From the NCBI GenBank assembly GCA_009778545.1, contig WRJO01000004.1, forward strand, positions 1 to 43,479: a DNA stretch of 43,479 bases, read 5' to 3'. Position numbers and translations under genes: made by a program. The notes beneath the pieces are model-generated. The model saw nothing but the letters and a program-made list of their open reading frames with translations. It searched no databases and was not told the DNA's origin. Positions 1 to 9,050 of the stretch are shown piece after piece (position 1 is the first letter of the stretch; every line of letters begins with the position of its first letter). The stretch comes from Treponema sp. Its GTDB lineage: Bacteria; Spirochaetota; Spirochaetia; Treponematales; Breznakiellaceae.

Positions 1-602
1 CAGTTGATGCTATCACCCTCACCGGCAATCTCCGTTATCAATCCGGCTATTTTGCGGTTATCTATGTAGATGTCGTTAGGCCAGCGCAGGCTCACCGGCT
101 TCCCGCACAGGGATCGAATGGCGCGGGCGGCGGCGATTTGGTACACCATCACCGGCAGAAAATAATCGCCGAGGGCAATTGCCGGCCGTTCAAGGATCGT
201 GCAAAACAGCCCGCCCTGGCGCGATGCCCATGCCCTGCCGTTACGGCCCCTCCCGGCGCTCTGCCGTTCCGCAGTAATCACCGTTCCGGCGGGAAACCCC
301 TGCAAGGCACATTCCCGCGCATTGTCCATGGTGCTGGTCGTCCCGGCAAAGTGGCGGAACATCGCCTCTTTTTCGCCAAATTCCCAGGGGTACAGAAAAT
401 CGGCGGCCTTGCCTGGCTCAAGCGCGTAGCCGGAATCGTTGGTTTCAACCGGGTATCCCGCCTCGGTAAGCGACTGTACTCCCTTCCAGACGGCAACCCG
501 CGACACGCCGATAGCCGACGCCAGCACGGTTCCGCTCACCGGTTCCCCCGCCCTTTCCCGCAAAGCCATGAGCAATTTTGCCTTGGTGGAAATGTTAACC
601 AT
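1..602 (-). CDS. birA: Bifunctional biotin--[acetyl-CoA-carboxylase] ligase / biotin operon repressor, partial (runs off left edge)
   Basis: Manual minus-strand translation from ATG at 602: MVNISTKAKLLMALRERAGEPVSGTVLASAIGVSRVAVWKGVQSLTEAGY... (HTH) ...TTSTMDNARE...ERQSAGRGRNGRAWAS...LRWPNDIYIDNRKIAGLITEI; GRGRxGRxW and KWPND-like motifs of BirA. Open at the window edge, so absent from the ORF track. Confidence 0.93.
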   Translation of the reverse strand, partial: MVNISTKAKLLMALRERAGEPVSGTVLASAIGVSRVAVWKGVQSLTEAGYPVETNDSGYALEPGKAADFLYPWEFGEKEAMFRHFAGTTSTMDNARECALQGFPAGTVITAERQSAGRGRNGRAWASRQGGLFCTILERPAIALGDYFLPVMVYQIAAARAIRSLCGKPVSLRWPNDIYIDNRKIAGLITEIAGEGDSIN

Positions 603-637
603 AACGAATCACAGGTTAACAGGTTAAATTACCGGGG

Positions 638-1339
638 TCAAGGCTGCGCGGCACCGCGTCGGATATTTCCATCTGTACTGAAAGATGCAGTTTCCGTATT
701 CAGCTCAATTATGTTGCTATGATCATGAGAGTCGATACATAGAATTTTTGTTTTGGAATAAGGAGATATTCTGAATTGTAGTTCGTCGAGTTCAGAATGT
801 CCGACAACCTGATTATACCCTTTGACCGCAGTTTTCAAAAGGGCGGGAATTCGTATCCATAAACAGCCTTCATTTTCGTTATTTCCAAAACCATCCGGTC
901 CGACCCATCTGAAATAATCCGGTTTTTCGATAAACAACTCGTTGATTTCTTCTACTGACTGTATTCCGGCACATTTCATCCATTTATGCGACACTCCGGC
1001 GTGAGAAAAAAGCCACCCATCATATACCGCTGCAACCTGCATATATTGACTGGCGCTCATGAGCGCTTTTACTATTGCAATGGCATGGTGGAATTGAAAT
1101 CCGCTGCACTGCTCATTCAGAAAATACGAAGTTTCATGATTGCCAAAGAGGACGTCAACTTTATCCGGGTTCCTTTTTTTGAGCTGTATTATTTCCAAGA
1201 AATTATTGATTTGGTCAGGCCATTTATTTTCCCAGCAATCAAAATAATCCCCCAGAAAGATAACTTTATCTGCAGAATCAATATTTGCTTTTTTCCAGTG
1301 AGTAGATTGATGAACATCCGGAATAACGCATATTTTCAT
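638..1339 (-). CDS. Calcineurin-like metallophosphoesterase
   Basis: MKICVIPDVHQ...VIFLGDYFDCW...DVLFGNHE...FSHAGVSH: D-x-H, GD, GNH(E/D) metallophosphoesterase motifs. Confidence 0.85.
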   Translation of the reverse strand: MKICVIPDVHQSTHWKKANIDSADKVIFLGDYFDCWENKWPDQINNFLEIIQLKKRNPDKVDVLFGNHETSYFLNEQCSGFQFHHAIAIVKALMSASQYMQVAAVYDGWLFSHAGVSHKWMKCAGIQSVEEINELFIEKPDYFRWVGPDGFGNNENEGCLWIRIPALLKTAVKGYNQVVGHSELDELQFRISPYSKTKILCIDSHDHSNIIELNTETASFSTDGNIRRGAAQP

Positions 1340-1372
1340 AAAAACCGCAAAGCCTTACATCTTGTCACATAA

Positions 1373-1444
1373 AGGCGCCGATCGGAATCGAACCGATGCA
1401 TAAAGGTTTTGCAGACCTCTCCCTTACCGCTTGGGTACGGCGCC
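1373..1444 (-). tRNA. tRNA-Cys (anticodon GCA)
   Basis: Reverse complement GGCGCCGTACCCAAGCGGTAAGGGAGAGGTCTGCAAAACCTTTATGCATCGGTTCGATTCCGATCGGCGCCT folds as a cloverleaf: acceptor GGCGCCG/CGGCGCC, D arm CCC/GGG, anticodon loop CTGCAAA, T arm with GGTTCGATTCC. Confidence 0.96.
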
Positions 1445-1541
1445 GATTACCAGACTATACCAAAAACCGGCCTTTTGTTCAAGCCATAAGCAGCAGTTGA
1501 CCTTGCAGCCGTATCCGGTTTATGATGTTATTATGGAGGAT

Positions 1542-2684
1542 ATGATGAAAAAAATCAATCTTTGTCTTGTTTTGGCCGTACTGGCTGCGGCTTTTGTTGT
1601 CCTGGCAGGCTGCAACAAGAAGCCGACCGCCAATGTATCCCACGTTTCAGAAACGCTGGCCCTTGGAAGCGGCGACATTACCGTGCGGCTTTTAACCGAT
1701 GCCACGGGTATCGACGACAAATCATTTAACGCGGCAGCCTGGCGGGGCATTCTTGAATTTTACGGCGACAACTGGACGCATCAGACAAAACGCGGCATTG
1801 CCTACGATGTCGTAACGGCGCAGACCCAGGATATGTACGTCCCCAACCTCAGACAGGCTACGGACGAGGGCTACGATCTCATCGTTACCACGGGGTTTAC
1901 CTGGGCGGAAGCGATGGGCGAGGTTGCCTCCGGCAATCCCCGGCAGAACTACATGATCGTCGACGTTGACTGGCTGGGCGGCGCGAATGTCATGCAGTCG
2001 GCCTATGCCGAACATGAAGGCTCCTACCTTGTAGGCGCGGCAGCGGCGCTTAAGGCCAAAGAAGACGGCATCGCCAATCCCCGCTTCGGCTTTATCGGCG
2101 GAGTTCCCGGCGCGGTCATCACCAAGTTTGAGGTGGGCTTTGTCCAGGGCGTACTTTCGATAATCCCTGATGCTCAAATCGTCGACTACTATGTAAACAG
2201 TTGGGGCGAACCAGCGCTCGCCAAGACCCAGGCGAAAAATTGGTACGATTCCGGCGTGTACGCGATTTATTCGGCGGCGGGCGGCAGCGGCAACGGTACC
2301 ATCGCGCAGGCAAAAGAATACCGCGCTGCGGGGCGGAACGTATGGGCCATCGGCGTCGATTCCGATCAGCATGAGGAAGGGTTGTTCAACAACACCGATT
2401 CTGCCGTTCTTACCTCTATGCTGAAGCGGGTGGAAACAAGCCTATTGTACGCACTGCAGGCAGTCAAAAACCACACATTCCGGGGCGAGATCGTCACCTT
2501 TGACCTTGTCAAGGAAGGCGTTGGATATTCCACCAGCAACCACGCTTTGAGCAACAGCATCGTAACGCAGCTAGAGGCGCTCAAACAGCGGATCATCTCG
2601 GGCGACATTTATGTAGCAGCCACCAACGCCGAAGCCAAAACGCTTCCCGGCTTCCCCCAGGACCTAAAAGCAATTGATGATTAA
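1542..2684 (+). CDS. BMP family ABC transporter substrate-binding lipoprotein (PnrA/TmpC-like; nucleoside or riboflavin-type)
   Basis: MMKKINLCLVLAVLAAAFVVLAGCNKK lipobox; BMP signature LLTDATGIDDKSFNAAAWRGI. Track start at 1431 would overlap the tRNA; ATG at 1542/1545 fits the signal peptide. Confidence 0.9.
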   Translation: MMKKINLCLVLAVLAAAFVVLAGCNKKPTANVSHVSETLALGSGDITVRLLTDATGIDDKSFNAAAWRGILEFYGDNWTHQTKRGIAYDVVTAQTQDMYVPNLRQATDEGYDLIVTTGFTWAEAMGEVASGNPRQNYMIVDVDWLGGANVMQSAYAEHEGSYLVGAAAALKAKEDGIANPRFGFIGGVPGAVITKFEVGFVQGVLSIIPDAQIVDYYVNSWGEPALAKTQAKNWYDSGVYAIYSAAGGSGNGTIAQAKEYRAAGRNVWAIGVDSDQHEEGLFNNTDSAVLTSMLKRVETSLLYALQAVKNHTFRGEIVTFDLVKEGVGYSTSNHALSNSIVTQLEALKQRIISGDIYVAATNAEAKTLPGFPQDLKAIDD

Positions 2685-2691
2685 TTAATAC

Positions 2692-2790
2692 AAGAGTCAA
2701 CGAATGACGCGAATGTAAACGAATGGAATATTAAAGCAATATTAAATATTCGTATTTATTCGCGTTCATTCGCGCAATTCGTTGATCTTT
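2692..2790. repeat. Long imperfect inverted repeat of degenerate 'AACGAATGACGCGAATG' units inside the transporter operon
   Basis: Left arm AAGAGTCAACGAATGACGCGAATGTAAACGAATGGAATATT versus reverse complement of the right arm AAAGATCAACGAATTGCGCGAATGAACGCGAATAAATACGAATATT. Confidence 0.85.
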
Positions 2791-2811
2791 TTCAATTCCA
2801 AGGAGTGATTT

Positions 2812-4326
2812 GTGCGGGCGATTGAGATGCTTGGTATCAGCAAGGCGTTTCCCGGGGTTCTGGCAAATGACCGCGTGAACCTGCTTGTTGAGCAAGGCGA
2901 GATACACGCCCTCCTTGGCGAAAACGGCGCCGGAAAGTCAACCCTCATGTCGATTCTGTTCGGCCTGTACGAGGCGGATTCCGGCATCATAAAAATTTGG
3001 GGCGAAGAGGTGAAAATCCGCAGCCCCAATGATGCCACCGCCCTGCGCATCGGGATGGTGCATCAGCATTTCAAACTGGTTCACAACTTTACCGTTACCG
3101 AAAACATCGTCCTTGGCATGGAGCCGTGCAGTTCCATGGGAAATGTCGATTTGCACAGTGCGGAAGAACGTGTCGCCGAACTTTCCGAAACCTACGGCCT
3201 CTCCGTCGATCCAAAGGCGAAAATCGAAAACATCACCGTGGGAATGCAGCAGCGGGTGGAGATTCTCAAGATACTCTACCGCAGCGCCGACATCCTTATT
3301 TTTGACGAACCGACCGCCGTGCTGACCCCGCAGGAGATCGACGAACTTCTGGCGATTTTCAGCCGCCTGAAAACCGAAGGAAAAACGATCCTCTTTATCA
3401 CCCACAAGCTGCGGGAAATAAAGGCCGCCGCCGACCGCTGCACGGTGCTCCGCCGGGGAAAGTTCATCGACACCGTCGACGTTGCGGCGGTAAGCGAGGC
3501 GGAGCTTGCCGAAAAAATGGTGGGACGGGCGGTGACGTTCCGAATCGAAAAAAAGCCGGCAAAGCCCGGCGGAGTGGTGCTTAAAATCGAGGACCTTACC
3601 GTTTCCGGGCCAAAGGGCGCGCCTGCGGTTACCGGCCTTTCGCTGGAGGTACGCGCCGGGGAAGTGGTTGGCATCGCCGGAGTCGACGGCAACGGCCAGT
3701 CGGAACTGGTGGGCGCCATTGCCGGTTTACTGCCGATCCGCTCCGGCCGGGTGCTGCTGCGGGATCACGATATTTCAAAAGAAAGCATCAGAAGGCGGAA
3801 CGAAAGCGGGTTGGGGCTGGTGCCGGAAGACAGGCACAAGCATGGACTGATTCTCGACTTCCGCGTGGACGAAAATCTGATTCTAAAAAACTTCCGCCGC
3901 CAGCCCTATTCAGGTCCGCTTGGTTTTCTCCGGTTTCCCGCAATCGCAAGGCACGCCGAAAAACTTATTACCGACTATGATATACGGGCTGGACACGGTC
4001 CGGCGACTTTGGCAAAGGCAATGTCCGGCGGCAACCAGCAGAAGGTGATCATCGCCCGCGAGATCGACCTTTCCCCGGAACTGCTTATCGTGGCACAGCC
4101 GACACGGGGCCTGGACGTAGGCGCCATCGAATACATCCACCGCCGCATTATCGACGAGCGGGACAAGGGGCGCGCCGTGCTTCTCGTGTCTTTTGAGCTG
4201 GACGAGATACTTGGCCTGTGCGACCGGATCGCCGCCATTTCCAAGGGCGAGGTGGTGGGCATCCTTCCCGTGGAGGAAGCAGACGAGCGGCGAATCGGCG
4301 CGATGATGGGAGGTATCCGTGCCTGA
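2812..4326 (+). CDS. ABC transporter ATP-binding protein with two ABC domains (simple-sugar/nucleoside import type, NupO/YufO-like)
   Basis: Walker A GENGAGKST, second-half GVDGNGQSE, signature SGGNQQK, Walker B DILIFDEPTAVLTP; GTG start. Confidence 0.93.
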   Translation: MRAIEMLGISKAFPGVLANDRVNLLVEQGEIHALLGENGAGKSTLMSILFGLYEADSGIIKIWGEEVKIRSPNDATALRIGMVHQHFKLVHNFTVTENIVLGMEPCSSMGNVDLHSAEERVAELSETYGLSVDPKAKIENITVGMQQRVEILKILYRSADILIFDEPTAVLTPQEIDELLAIFSRLKTEGKTILFITHKLREIKAAADRCTVLRRGKFIDTVDVAAVSEAELAEKMVGRAVTFRIEKKPAKPGGVVLKIEDLTVSGPKGAPAVTGLSLEVRAGEVVGIAGVDGNGQSELVGAIAGLLPIRSGRVLLRDHDISKESIRRRNESGLGLVPEDRHKHGLILDFRVDENLILKNFRRQPYSGPLGFLRFPAIARHAEKLITDYDIRAGHGPATLAKAMSGGNQQKVIIAREIDLSPELLIVAQPTRGLDVGAIEYIHRRIIDERDKGRAVLLVSFELDEILGLCDRIAAISKGEVVGILPVEEADERRIGAMMGGIRA

Positions 4327-5506
4327 AAAAAAGCGCCCGGCGATAACGCCTAACGATATAAAAAACCGGATTCTCGATGCGTTTACCGGCTCCGACGCGC
4401 TGGTTTCCGTGGCGGTAGTGGCGCTGGGTTTTCTCGTGGCGACATTGCTCATCGCGATCATCGGCAGGAAACCCGGCGGCATGTACGAAGCCATCATCCA
4501 GGTGGTCACCGGCATTTCGCGCAACCGCAGCATGGAATGGATATGGAACCCCCGGTACATCGGCGAATGGCTGGTCAGTTCCATTCCCCTGATCCTCTGC
4601 GGCTTTTCGATGGCATTTGCCGTCCGCACCGGGCTGTTCAACATCGGCGCGGAGGGGCAGTACATCGCAGGCCTTACAGCGGCGCAGCTTATTGCGATAC
4701 ATTTTCCGCCTATTCCTGTGCTTGCCTGGATCGTTGCGGTGCTGGGCGCAATTGCAGCCGGTGCGCTGTGGGGAGGCATCGTCGGCTTTTTCAAGGCAAA
4801 GTTCAGGGTTTCCGAGGTTGTTGCGACGATCATGATGAACTACATCGCCTTCTACCTCCACCGGATTATCACGCTGAGGATACCGGGCAGCAACACCCAC
4901 CGCACCCCGGCTTTTTCACCGGAGGCGACTCTGGCTAGCCCCTTCCTCGCCTCGCTGACCAACGATTCCCGCCTGAGTTACAGTCTGTGGCTGACTTTGG
5001 CGGCGGTTTTCATCTACTGGGTGATCATGAGAAAGACCCGGCTGGGCTATTCCCTGCGCGCCACCGGTCTGAATAAAAACGCCGCTTTTTACGGGGGCAT
5101 CAGCGTAAACGCCAACATTACCGCCGCCATGGCGATAGCCGGCGCCTTTGCCGGGCTTGCCGGGGCTTCGGTTTCGCTGGGGGTATTTTCATACGGGCGG
5201 GTGCTGGCTTCTTTTGAAAACTACGGCTTCGACGGCATCGCCGTAGCCCTTGTTGGCAACAGTACCGCGCTGGGAACCGCCCTTGCCGGCCTGCTGTTCG
5301 GTATGCTCAAATCCGCCCAGCCGCTGATGCAGAGCCGCCAGATACCCAAAGAAATTACCGCGATAATCATGGGCCTTATTGTGGTTTTTATTTCCCTGCG
5401 CGCCGGAGTCCGCCTGCTCATCGAATGGCAGATGAAGGAAAAGGCCCGGCGCACAAGTGCGCCCCGAGCCCAAGCACACGATGTGCCGACACGCGAGGAG
5501 GCCTAG
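4319..5506 (+). CDS. ABC transporter permease (BPD_transp_2 type, NupP/YufP-like)
   Basis: Hydrophobic; RTGLFNIGAEGQYIAG and VVATIMMNYIA motifs; GTG start overlaps upstream stop (GTGCCTGA), implying translational coupling. Confidence 0.9.
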   Translation: MPEKKRPAITPNDIKNRILDAFTGSDALVSVAVVALGFLVATLLIAIIGRKPGGMYEAIIQVVTGISRNRSMEWIWNPRYIGEWLVSSIPLILCGFSMAFAVRTGLFNIGAEGQYIAGLTAAQLIAIHFPPIPVLAWIVAVLGAIAAGALWGGIVGFFKAKFRVSEVVATIMMNYIAFYLHRIITLRIPGSNTHRTPAFSPEATLASPFLASLTNDSRLSYSLWLTLAAVFIYWVIMRKTRLGYSLRATGLNKNAAFYGGISVNANITAAMAIAGAFAGLAGASVSLGVFSYGRVLASFENYGFDGIAVALVGNSTALGTALAGLLFGMLKSAQPLMQSRQIPKEITAIIMGLIVVFISLRAGVRLLIEWQMKEKARRTSAPRAQAHDVPTREEA

Positions 5507-5507
5507 T

Positions 5508-6419
5508 ATGGACTTTTTTCTGATTATCTGGCGCATGCTTCCCTCGACCTTCATGATTGTTTCCCCGATTTTAATCGCGGCGATTGGGGGGATGATCTGC
5601 GAGCGCTCCGGCGTTGTCAACATCGCGCTGGAAGGGCTGATGGCGATGGGCGCGATGACCGCCGCAGTGTTTCATGTCCTTTTGGAAACCAAAATCGGCT
5701 TTTCGATACCTCTGGCGCTGCTGCTGGCCGCTGCCGCCGGCGGCCTTTTCTCGCTGATACACGCCTTTGCCTCGATTACCCTGCGGGCCGACCAGGTGGT
5801 TTCGGGGACGGGGATTAACCTCCTTGCCAACGGCGTCACGGTCTTTGTCTGCCAGTTACTGTTCAGCATGGACCGCAGCCAGAACTACCGCATGGGGATG
5901 CGATCCGACCGAATCGGTATTTACCCCACGGTGTGGATAGCCCTGGCAATATTGGGTATAAGCTGGTTCATGCTGTACAAGCGTCCCTGGGGATTGCGCC
6001 TGCGTGCAGCCGGCGAGCATCCACAGGCCCTCGCCTCTGCGGGCGTTAGCGTAATAAAAATTCGCTACATCGCCGTTTTAATTTCGGGTATTCTTGCAGG
6101 GCTTGCCGGCGGCTGCATCGTTCTGACCCAGGACATCCAGTTCACCGTCAGCACAATCAACGGCAAAGGTTTTATCGCCCTTGCTGCGGTATCATTCGGC
6201 CGCTGGGTTCCCCTGGGCGTACTTGGCGCCAGCTTTCTGTTCGGCCTTTCCTCTGCCCTTGCCGTTAACATCATCAACATCAGCGGCCTGCAATTCCTGC
6301 CTTCAGAATTCTTCAACGCCCTGCCGTACCTGATAACGCTGATCACGTTAGTCCTGTTCAGCGGCAAAGACTACGCCCCCCGCGCCGCCGGCAAACCCTA
6401 CGACAAAGGCATCAGCTGA
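5508..6419 (+). CDS. ABC transporter permease (second permease, NupQ/YufQ-like)
   Basis: GMICERSGVVNIALEGLMAMGAM and ALAAVSFGRWVPLGV motifs; start ATG at 5508 after GAGGAGG; track start 5457 likely too long. Confidence 0.88.
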   Translation: MDFFLIIWRMLPSTFMIVSPILIAAIGGMICERSGVVNIALEGLMAMGAMTAAVFHVLLETKIGFSIPLALLLAAAAGGLFSLIHAFASITLRADQVVSGTGINLLANGVTVFVCQLLFSMDRSQNYRMGMRSDRIGIYPTVWIALAILGISWFMLYKRPWGLRLRAAGEHPQALASAGVSVIKIRYIAVLISGILAGLAGGCIVLTQDIQFTVSTINGKGFIALAAVSFGRWVPLGVLGASFLFGLSSALAVNIINISGLQFLPSEFFNALPYLITLITLVLFSGKDYAPRAAGKPYDKGIS

Positions 6420-6436
6420 AATTTATTTGCAAATTT

Positions 6437-6546
6437 TTCACACGGAGGCACGGAGGCACGGAGGGTAAGAAAAGTTAAGATTAGGGCAATATGCTATATT
6501 TCCTTGTCTTTTTCCGTGTCCTCAGTGCCTCAGTGCCTCTGTGAGA
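6437..6546. repeat. Inverted pair of 'CACGGAGG' short-tandem arrays between convergent genes
   Basis: TTCACACGGAGGCACGGAGGCACGGAGGGTAAGAAAAG versus reverse complement of right arm TCTCACAGAGGCACTGAGGCACTGAGGACACGGAAAAAGACAAG. Confidence 0.85.
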
Positions 6547-6565
6547 TATATAGGGATATAATTTA

Positions 6566-7879
6566 CTATATATCTTTTGGGCGCAGGTCCTGGACGCGGA
6601 TGGCTTTGCCTTCGGACACGGGGAGGGCGCCGCCTTCGTGGAGTTCGACATGGGGACGGATTGAAATCGAAACCTGCAATGTCTGCATGATCCGCTCCTT
6701 CAGGGCGTTGAGGGGGCGGGAGTCGTCCATAAAGATGTCCTCTCCGATTTCGGTCTTTACCGTTAGGCGATCCATCGCGCCGTCTTTTTCCACCACGATG
6801 AGATAGTTGTTGCCAACTTCCTTCATGCCCATGATCACTTCTTCGATCTGGCTGGGAAAGACGTTCACCCCGTTGATTATCAGCATGTCGTCGCTGCGTC
6901 CCCTGATTCGGCGGAGGCGGCGGTGGGTTCTGCCGCACGGACAGGGTTCGGTGTAAAAGCCGGTAAGGTCGCGGGTTCGGTAGCGAAGTATCGGCGTCGC
7001 CTCGCGGCACAGTATCGTCAGGACCAGTTCTCCGACTTCGCCGTCGGCTGCCGGTTCCAGCGTGTCGGGGTTGATTATTTCGGCGATGTAGCCGTCCTCC
7101 CAGATGTGCATACCGTCCTTGCACTGGCATTCAAAGGCAACGCTGGGGCCGTTCATTTCCGACAGGCCGTAGGAGTTGTACACGTCGATGTCCAGCAGGC
7201 CTTCGATGCGCCTCCGCGTGTCCTCGGAATACGGTTCCGCCCCGGCAAAAGCCTTTTTGAGCGACAGGCTTTCCCGCGCCACGCCGGCTTCTTTCATCTT
7301 TGTTTCAACGTGCAGGAGGAAGCTCGGCGTTGCATGCACCACCGTCGTCCCGAAATCCTGCATGAGCTTGAACTGACGAGCCGTGTTGCCCGAGCCGGAC
7401 GGGATCACCATCATCCCGATTTCTTCGCCGCCCTGGTGCAGCCCCAGCCCTCCGGTAAACAGGCCGTAGCTTATCATGTTCTGGAACACGTCGTCTTTAG
7501 TACAGCCAGCCCCGTAAATGCAGCGGGCCATGTTGTCCGTCCAGTTTTTTATATCGTCCCGTGAAAAATAAATCGTTGTGGGAATTCCCGTAGTGCCGCT
7601 GGACGCGTGCAGCCTGACCACGTCGTGCCTTGGAATGCTCAAAAAGCCGTAGGGAAAGCCCTGCCGCAAATCGCTTTTTCCGGTAAAGGGAATCTTTCGT
7701 AGATCATCCAGGGAATGAATGTCGCCGGGGCCTGCGATCCCCGCCGCTGCCAGCCGCTCCCGGTAAAACGGCGTACGCAGGGCAAAGCCAATCTCCGCTC
7801 GCAGCCTGTCCAGTTGCAGCACCTCAAGCTCCGCCCTGGGCATTTTTTCAATCCGCTCGTTCCAGTACTGAAATTGCAT
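6566..7879 (-). CDS. paaK: Phenylacetate-CoA ligase
   Basis: 437 aa; AMP-binding core HASSGTTGIPTTIYFSRDDI, YNSYGLSEMNGP, YRTRDLTGFYTEPCPCGRTHRRLRRIRGRSDDMLIINGVNVFPSQIEEVI. Confidence 0.94.
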   Translation of the reverse strand: MQFQYWNERIEKMPRAELEVLQLDRLRAEIGFALRTPFYRERLAAAGIAGPGDIHSLDDLRKIPFTGKSDLRQGFPYGFLSIPRHDVVRLHASSGTTGIPTTIYFSRDDIKNWTDNMARCIYGAGCTKDDVFQNMISYGLFTGGLGLHQGGEEIGMMVIPSGSGNTARQFKLMQDFGTTVVHATPSFLLHVETKMKEAGVARESLSLKKAFAGAEPYSEDTRRRIEGLLDIDVYNSYGLSEMNGPSVAFECQCKDGMHIWEDGYIAEIINPDTLEPAADGEVGELVLTILCREATPILRYRTRDLTGFYTEPCPCGRTHRRLRRIRGRSDDMLIINGVNVFPSQIEEVIMGMKEVGNNYLIVVEKDGAMDRLTVKTEIGEDIFMDDSRPLNALKERIMQTLQVSISIRPHVELHEGGALPVSEGKAIRVQDLRPKDI

Positions 7880-7901
7880 TTTAACCTCTATTCAAAATTC
7901 C

Positions 7902-8155
7902 TCACGCCAAGGCGCGGAGGATTAATTCACAATAATTTCACGCAGAGGCGCAGAGGCGCAAAGAACGCAGAGAAGGGTGCTTTATCCGTGAACGGCGCGC
8001 ATCCATCCTTGACTCCTGAAATCCGTGAGCTTTCGATAGAGGGATTAAAGCCCCCAGTCCCAAATCCCCTCTTCCCTTTGCGCCCTCTGCGCCTCTGCGC
8101 CTTGGCGTGAGAAATTCGAATAACATCTCTGCGCCTCTGCGCCTTGGCGTGAGGT
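7902..8155. repeat. Cluster of 'ACGCAGAGGCGCAGAGGCGC' / 'GCGCCTCTGCGCCTTGGCGTGA' arrays in inverted arrangement
   Basis: Arrays at about 7902-7921, 7938-7976, 8078-8112 and 8126-8153; left arrays are reverse complements of right arrays. Confidence 0.85.
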
Positions 8156-8157
8156 TT

Positions 8158-8736
8158 TTAAGTAAGTGTCCCTGCCTGTCTGCCAAGCTGGAACGCCTGC
8201 GCGTTGGCTTCCAGCACTGCCGTTCCCTTTGCCGCGAACACCGCCGCGATGGTATCGTGCAGCGTCTGCGCATCTAGCGGCAGGAAAGGGGAAGCCGCCC
8301 CGACCATAACGGTGTTCACCGCCCTTGGCAGCCCCGCTTCTTTTGCCAGTTTCGCCGCCTCGACAATCCGCCACAAGGGAAAGCTTTTAATAGCGGCGAT
8401 AATACCCTCCGGTTCCGGGTAGTTGGGAATGTTCACCAGCGGCTCGGCAGCTGTTACCAGCGCGCCGGAAGGGGCAAGCCAGGCCGTATAGCGGAGGCTT
8501 TCCAGCGGCTCCATTGAAATTATTAGATCGGCGCAGCCTTTGGGAACCAGGTCGCCGGCAATGGGTCTGCCGCTAATTCGCAGATGGGCAAGCACTGCCC
8601 CACCCCGCTGCGCCATGCCGTGTACCTCGGACTGCCGCACATATAGCCCTTCGCCGGCAGCCGCCTGTGCAATAATCGAGGCCACTGCCAGCACCCCCTG
8701 TCCGCCGACCCCGGCAAGAATAACGTCGCACTTCAT
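8158..8736 (-). CDS. iorB: Indolepyruvate ferredoxin oxidoreductase beta subunit
   Basis: MKCDVILAGVGGQGVLAVASIIAQAA...VRQSEVHGMAQRGGAVLAHLRIS: gamma/beta-type 2-oxoacid oxidoreductase GVGGQG motif; neighbouring paaK is a typical context. Confidence 0.88.
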   Translation of the reverse strand: MKCDVILAGVGGQGVLAVASIIAQAAAGEGLYVRQSEVHGMAQRGGAVLAHLRISGRPIAGDLVPKGCADLIISMEPLESLRYTAWLAPSGALVTAAEPLVNIPNYPEPEGIIAAIKSFPLWRIVEAAKLAKEAGLPRAVNTVMVGAASPFLPLDAQTLHDTIAAVFAAKGTAVLEANAQAFQLGRQAGTLT

Positions 8737-8765
8737 ATCGAATTATTTTCCCTGTTTTACAGGAT

Positions 8766-8990
8766 TTTATCAATATGGTAAAATGGAGGAAGCTGGAAGC
8801 GAAGGACATAGAGGTGATCTCCTGCACCAATGGCTGGTATATTTTGACAGGAACAGCCCGCTTGAACTTGTAGAGGAGGTTAAAAAGATGAATGGAGCGA
8901 TACAGATGGCGGACGAACGGATGGTATACGTCACCGGCGATGCCGAAGCTATCCGTACCTATGAAATGCGCCAAATGGCTATATATGACA
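8766..8990 (+). pseudogene. rpn-family nuclease gene remnant (C-terminal half, frameshifted)
   Basis: ATCAATATGGTAAAATGGAGGAAGCTG... aligns to the intact rpn copy from about 11935; a 1-nt loss near GAGGTGATC breaks the frame; downstream EEVKKMNGAIQMADERMVYVTGDAEAIRTYEMRQMAIYD is retained. Confidence 0.8.
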
Positions 8991-9050
8991 TACAATCAAT
9001 GCAAATGGTTGACTTAATGATGTTTTTAAATAATAATAGAGTCATATTTT

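Noticed and set aside
138-722. 194-aa plus-strand ORF and nested ORFs at the left end
   Set aside because: Antisense to birA, whose minus-strand translation has clear family motifs but is missing from the track because it runs off the window.
1445-1541. Riboswitch (e.g. FMN or purine) upstream of the BMP transporter operon
   Set aside because: Leader is short, immediately behind the tRNA gene, and I see no conserved riboswitch core sequence.
7902-8155. Possible CRISPR array (also considered at 12420-12500)
   Set aside because: Repeat units are short, degenerate and inverted, with no regular unique spacers and no cas genes.
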